64,000 nucleotides of DNA from Planctomycetota bacterium (GTDB taxonomy: Bacteria > Planctomycetota > MHYJ01 > WSZJ01 > JACPWG01): assembly GCA_016197205.1 (NCBI GenBank), contig JACPWG010000080.1:1-64000 (forward strand), in the 5' to 3' direction. The translations under genes and the position numbers were made by a program. Positions 62,229-64,000 of the stretch are shown here, one piece after another; position 1 is the first letter of the stretch, and each line of letters starts with the position of its first letter. The notes under the pieces were generated by a model. It made no database searches, had not been told where the DNA came from, and saw only the letters and a program-made list of their open reading frames with translations.

Positions 62229-63623
62229 GTGAAGCCGAGCGTCGTGAGTCGGGGAGTTCGGGGCCCGCTCGGTCGGGCCGCCTGTCTCGGGGCCGGCGTG
62301 CATCTCCTCGTCCTCCTTGGCACGCCGGCCCCGGCCTTCGCCGCCGGGGACGACACGAGCCTCGGGGCCGCGCTTCCCCTCTGGAGCGTTTCGCCCTTCG
62401 TCGCCCTCCTCGTCGCCATCGCGGTGCTTCCGATCGTCGCCCACGCGTGGTGGGAGTCCAATCGGAACAAGGCGATCCTGAGTCTCGCTCTCGGCCTGCC
62501 GGTCGGGCTGTGGATGCTGTCGCTCGATGCGCACCTGGTCGGGGAGACGCTGGGCGAGTACGTCTCGTTCATCGTTCTCCTGGGTTCGCTCTATGTCATC
62601 GCCGGGGGCATCCACCTGAAGGGGGCCCCGGCGGGAACCCCTTTGATCAACACCGCGACCCTGGCGGTCGGGGCGTTCCTTGCCAGCCTGATCGGCACGA
62701 CCGGCGCGTCCATGGTGCTGATCCGCCCCTTTCTGCGCGCCAACAGCCACCGCAGGCGTCGCGTGCACCTCGTCCTCTTCTTCATTCTGCTGGTTTCGAA
62801 CATCGGAGGCGCCCTCACGCCGCTCGGAGATCCGCCGCTCTTCCTGGGCTTCCTGCGCGGCGTGCCCTTCTTCTGGACGCTGCGGCTCGTCGGGCCCTGG
62901 GCCCTCGGGCTCGGCTTCCTGCTCGTGCTCTTCCATTTCGTGGACGCCTGGTTCTTCGAGAAGGAAGACCTGGAGACGCCGGGCTCCCTCGTGGAGGACT
63001 CTCAATCGAAGGAGGCGGTCGTCCTCGAAGGAAAGCGGAACGTCCTGCTGTTGGGGGGCGTGGTGGCCGCCGCCTTCGCCGGCGGCGTGTTCCATTGGCC
63101 CTTCGGCGTGCGCGAGGGACTCTTGGCGGCCCTGGCGCTCATCTCCCTCCGAACGACGCCGCGGGCGCTCCACGCGGCAAACGAATTCACCTACCATCCG
63201 ATCGTGGAAGTGGCGGTCCTCTTCTCCGGCATCTTCCTGAGCATGATCCCCGCACTCGCGATCCTGCACGAGCGCGGCCGGGAATTGGGGCTGTCGAGCC
63301 CCTGGCAGTTCTTCTGGGCCACCGGCGTCCTCTCCAGCCTGCTCGACAACGCTCCGACCTACCTGACCTGCCTGTCGCTGGCGCAGGGTCTCGGCCTGAA
63401 GAACGAAGTGGTCGGCATGCCCCATGAGCTCCTCTCCGCCATTTCGGTCGGCGCCGTGTTCATGGGCGCGAACACCTACATCGGGAATGGGCCCAATTTC
63501 ATGGTGAAGGCGATCGCCGAGGCGAACGGCGTCCGCATGCCCTCGTTCGCCGGCTACCTGTTCTGGTCGGTCCTCGTGCTGCTGCCGCTGTATGCTGCGT
63601 TGACCTTGCTTTTCTATACGTAG
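62229..63623 (+). CDS. Na+/H+ antiporter (NhaD/ArsB superfamily)-like membrane carrier
   Basis: 464 aa from GTG 62229, chosen because GGAGG lies 8 nt upstream; in-frame GTG 62208 and TTG 62196 overlap the previous gene. Roughly a dozen hydrophobic segments. Ion-transporter superfamily blocks are visible as internal repeats: GTPLINTATLAVGAFLASLIGTTGASMVLIRPF and SNIGGALTPLGDPPLFLGF in the first half, WATGVLSSLLDNAPTYL and GAVFMGANTYIGNGPNFMVKAIAE in the second. The N/D-rich GDPP and DNAP motifs fit NhaD-type sodium:proton exchange. The ion is inferred from family. Confidence 0.82.
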   Translation: MKPSVVSRGVRGPLGRAACLGAGVHLLVLLGTPAPAFAAGDDTSLGAALPLWSVSPFVALLVAIAVLPIVAHAWWESNRNKAILSLALGLPVGLWMLSLDAHLVGETLGEYVSFIVLLGSLYVIAGGIHLKGAPAGTPLINTATLAVGAFLASLIGTTGASMVLIRPFLRANSHRRRRVHLVLFFILLVSNIGGALTPLGDPPLFLGFLRGVPFFWTLRLVGPWALGLGFLLVLFHFVDAWFFEKEDLETPGSLVEDSQSKEAVVLEGKRNVLLLGGVVAAAFAGGVFHWPFGVREGLLAALALISLRTTPRALHAANEFTYHPIVEVAVLFSGIFLSMIPALAILHERGRELGLSSPWQFFWATGVLSSLLDNAPTYLTCLSLAQGLGLKNEVVGMPHELLSAISVGAVFMGANTYIGNGPNFMVKAIAEANGVRMPSFAGYLFWSVLVLLPLYAALTLLFYT

Positions 63624-63681
63624 GGGAGTCCCTGTCGGCTCCGGCTGAACACCGAGCCTTCCCTGACGGAGGAGCGCGACC

Positions 63682-64000
63682 ATGATGCGCAGGACGGAAG
63701 ACAAGAGCCTCGTCGCTCGCAGGCTCGCCGCCGCGTTGACGCTCGCGGTGGGCGCCGCGCTCGCCGCGGCGACCGCAGCCGGCGGGTGCGGCAAGAAGGA
63801 CGCGCGCCCGGCGGTCCGATTTCTGGAGGGACCGGACAGTGGAGGAGGCTGGAAGGAGATCCTTGCGCGGTTCAAGGCGGTCCACCCGGAGATCGACGTC
63901 GAGCTGGTCGAAGGGCCGGCGGCGACCAACACGCGGGAGGACATGTACGCGACGGCGTTGCTGAGCGGGGACACGACCTATGACGTGGTCTACATGGACG
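63682..64000 (+). CDS. Extracellular solute-binding protein (family 1-like), start only
   Basis: GGAGGAG precedes ATG 63682 by 8 nt; 106 codons before the window edge. A lipoprotein-like signal peptide (LTLAVGAALAAATAAGGC, Cys as lipidation site) is followed by AVRFLEGPDSGGGWKEILARFKAVHPEIDVELVEGP and DTTYDVVYMD, the typical opening of ABC-type sugar-binding proteins. It would deliver a sugar or similar solute to permeases encoded to the right of the window. Confidence 0.75.
   Translation, partial: MMRRTEDKSLVARRLAAALTLAVGAALAAATAAGGCGKKDARPAVRFLEGPDSGGGWKEILARFKAVHPEIDVELVEGPAATNTREDMYATALLSGDTTYDVVYMD

Overview
The window is a 64 kb stretch of GC-rich chromosome from a free-living, probably uncultivated bacterium. 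Pointers are third-codon GC bias, frequent GTG/TTG starts, a eukaryote-like UDPGP pyrophosphorylase, Tad pilus genes, a Ser/Thr kinase, FHA and VIT-vWA proteins, and dense dispersed intergenic repeats. This gene set is common in Planctomycetota and neighbouring phyla, but I cannot place it firmly. No rRNA, tRNA, phage or CRISPR array is visible.

Layout. 1-5.5 kb (minus): phosphoketolase-like enzyme (cut by the left edge) + acetate kinase, a small chimeric membrane protein, and a nucleoside kinase. 6-7.5 kb: a TSPPY DNA methyltransferase. 8.2-11 kb (plus): SGNH protein + MBOAT O-acyltransferase, a polysaccharide O-acylation pair. 11-17 kb (minus): FGE-domain remnant, a secreted protein and two overlapping DUF4139/MuiA proteins. 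17.4-24.3 kb: PilZ protein, then tadB, tadC, a pilus-assembly-like membrane protein and an FHA-TM-helical-repeat protein; tadB and tadC are pushed apart by repeats and a MITE. 25.5-27.9 kb: a secreted BsuPI/Gly-rich protein with an in-frame TAG, followed by a clear terminator. 28.1-30.8 kb (minus): XRE regulator, ImmA/IrrE peptidase and a decayed NACHT-nuclease gene. 31.3-34.2 kb: UDP-sugar pyrophosphorylase and a VCBS protein. 34.9-36 kb: remnants of a papain-like peptidase family.

36.4-49.3 kb is the most interesting part. Three proteins of about 1040 aa share one plan: N-terminal effector, NACHT STAND ATPase, then a C-terminal formylglycine-generating-enzyme (C-type lectin fold) domain. 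Two effectors are caspase-like and one is a PD-(D/E)XK nuclease. The last ~42 codons of all three show the pattern of a variable repeat (VR) made by a diversity-generating retroelement (DGR): constant blocks, hypervariable codons, a near-identical 3' anchor and a hairpin at a fixed distance. A truncated avd-like gene follows the first and an avd stub, interrupted by a 192-bp MITE, follows the second. No reverse transcriptase or template repeat is in the window, so diversification must act in trans or has stopped. A REP-associated tyrosine transposase unit sits between genes 1 and 2, and its deletion derivative (REPIN) between genes 2 and 3. A Schlafen/AlbA_2-like ATPase gene lies between genes 2 and 3. 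The proteins fit hypervariable antigen sensors wired to suicide effectors.

49.4-51.6 kb: urea transporter fused to an M23 peptidase. 52.2-56.1 kb (minus): a tightly coupled operon of a secreted triple-repeat Cys protein, a PqqD-like protein, an ATP-grasp ligase and a PLP decarboxylase; it looks like a peptide- or protein-modification system I cannot name. 56.6-59.9 kb: Ser/Thr kinase and VIT-vWA protein. 61.5-64 kb: two-TM protein, Na+/H+-antiporter-like carrier and the start of a solute-binding lipoprotein.

The intergenic DNA is unusual: at least five families of palindromic or terminal-inverted-repeat elements, several with target duplications, plus inverted repeats built from short repeated words.
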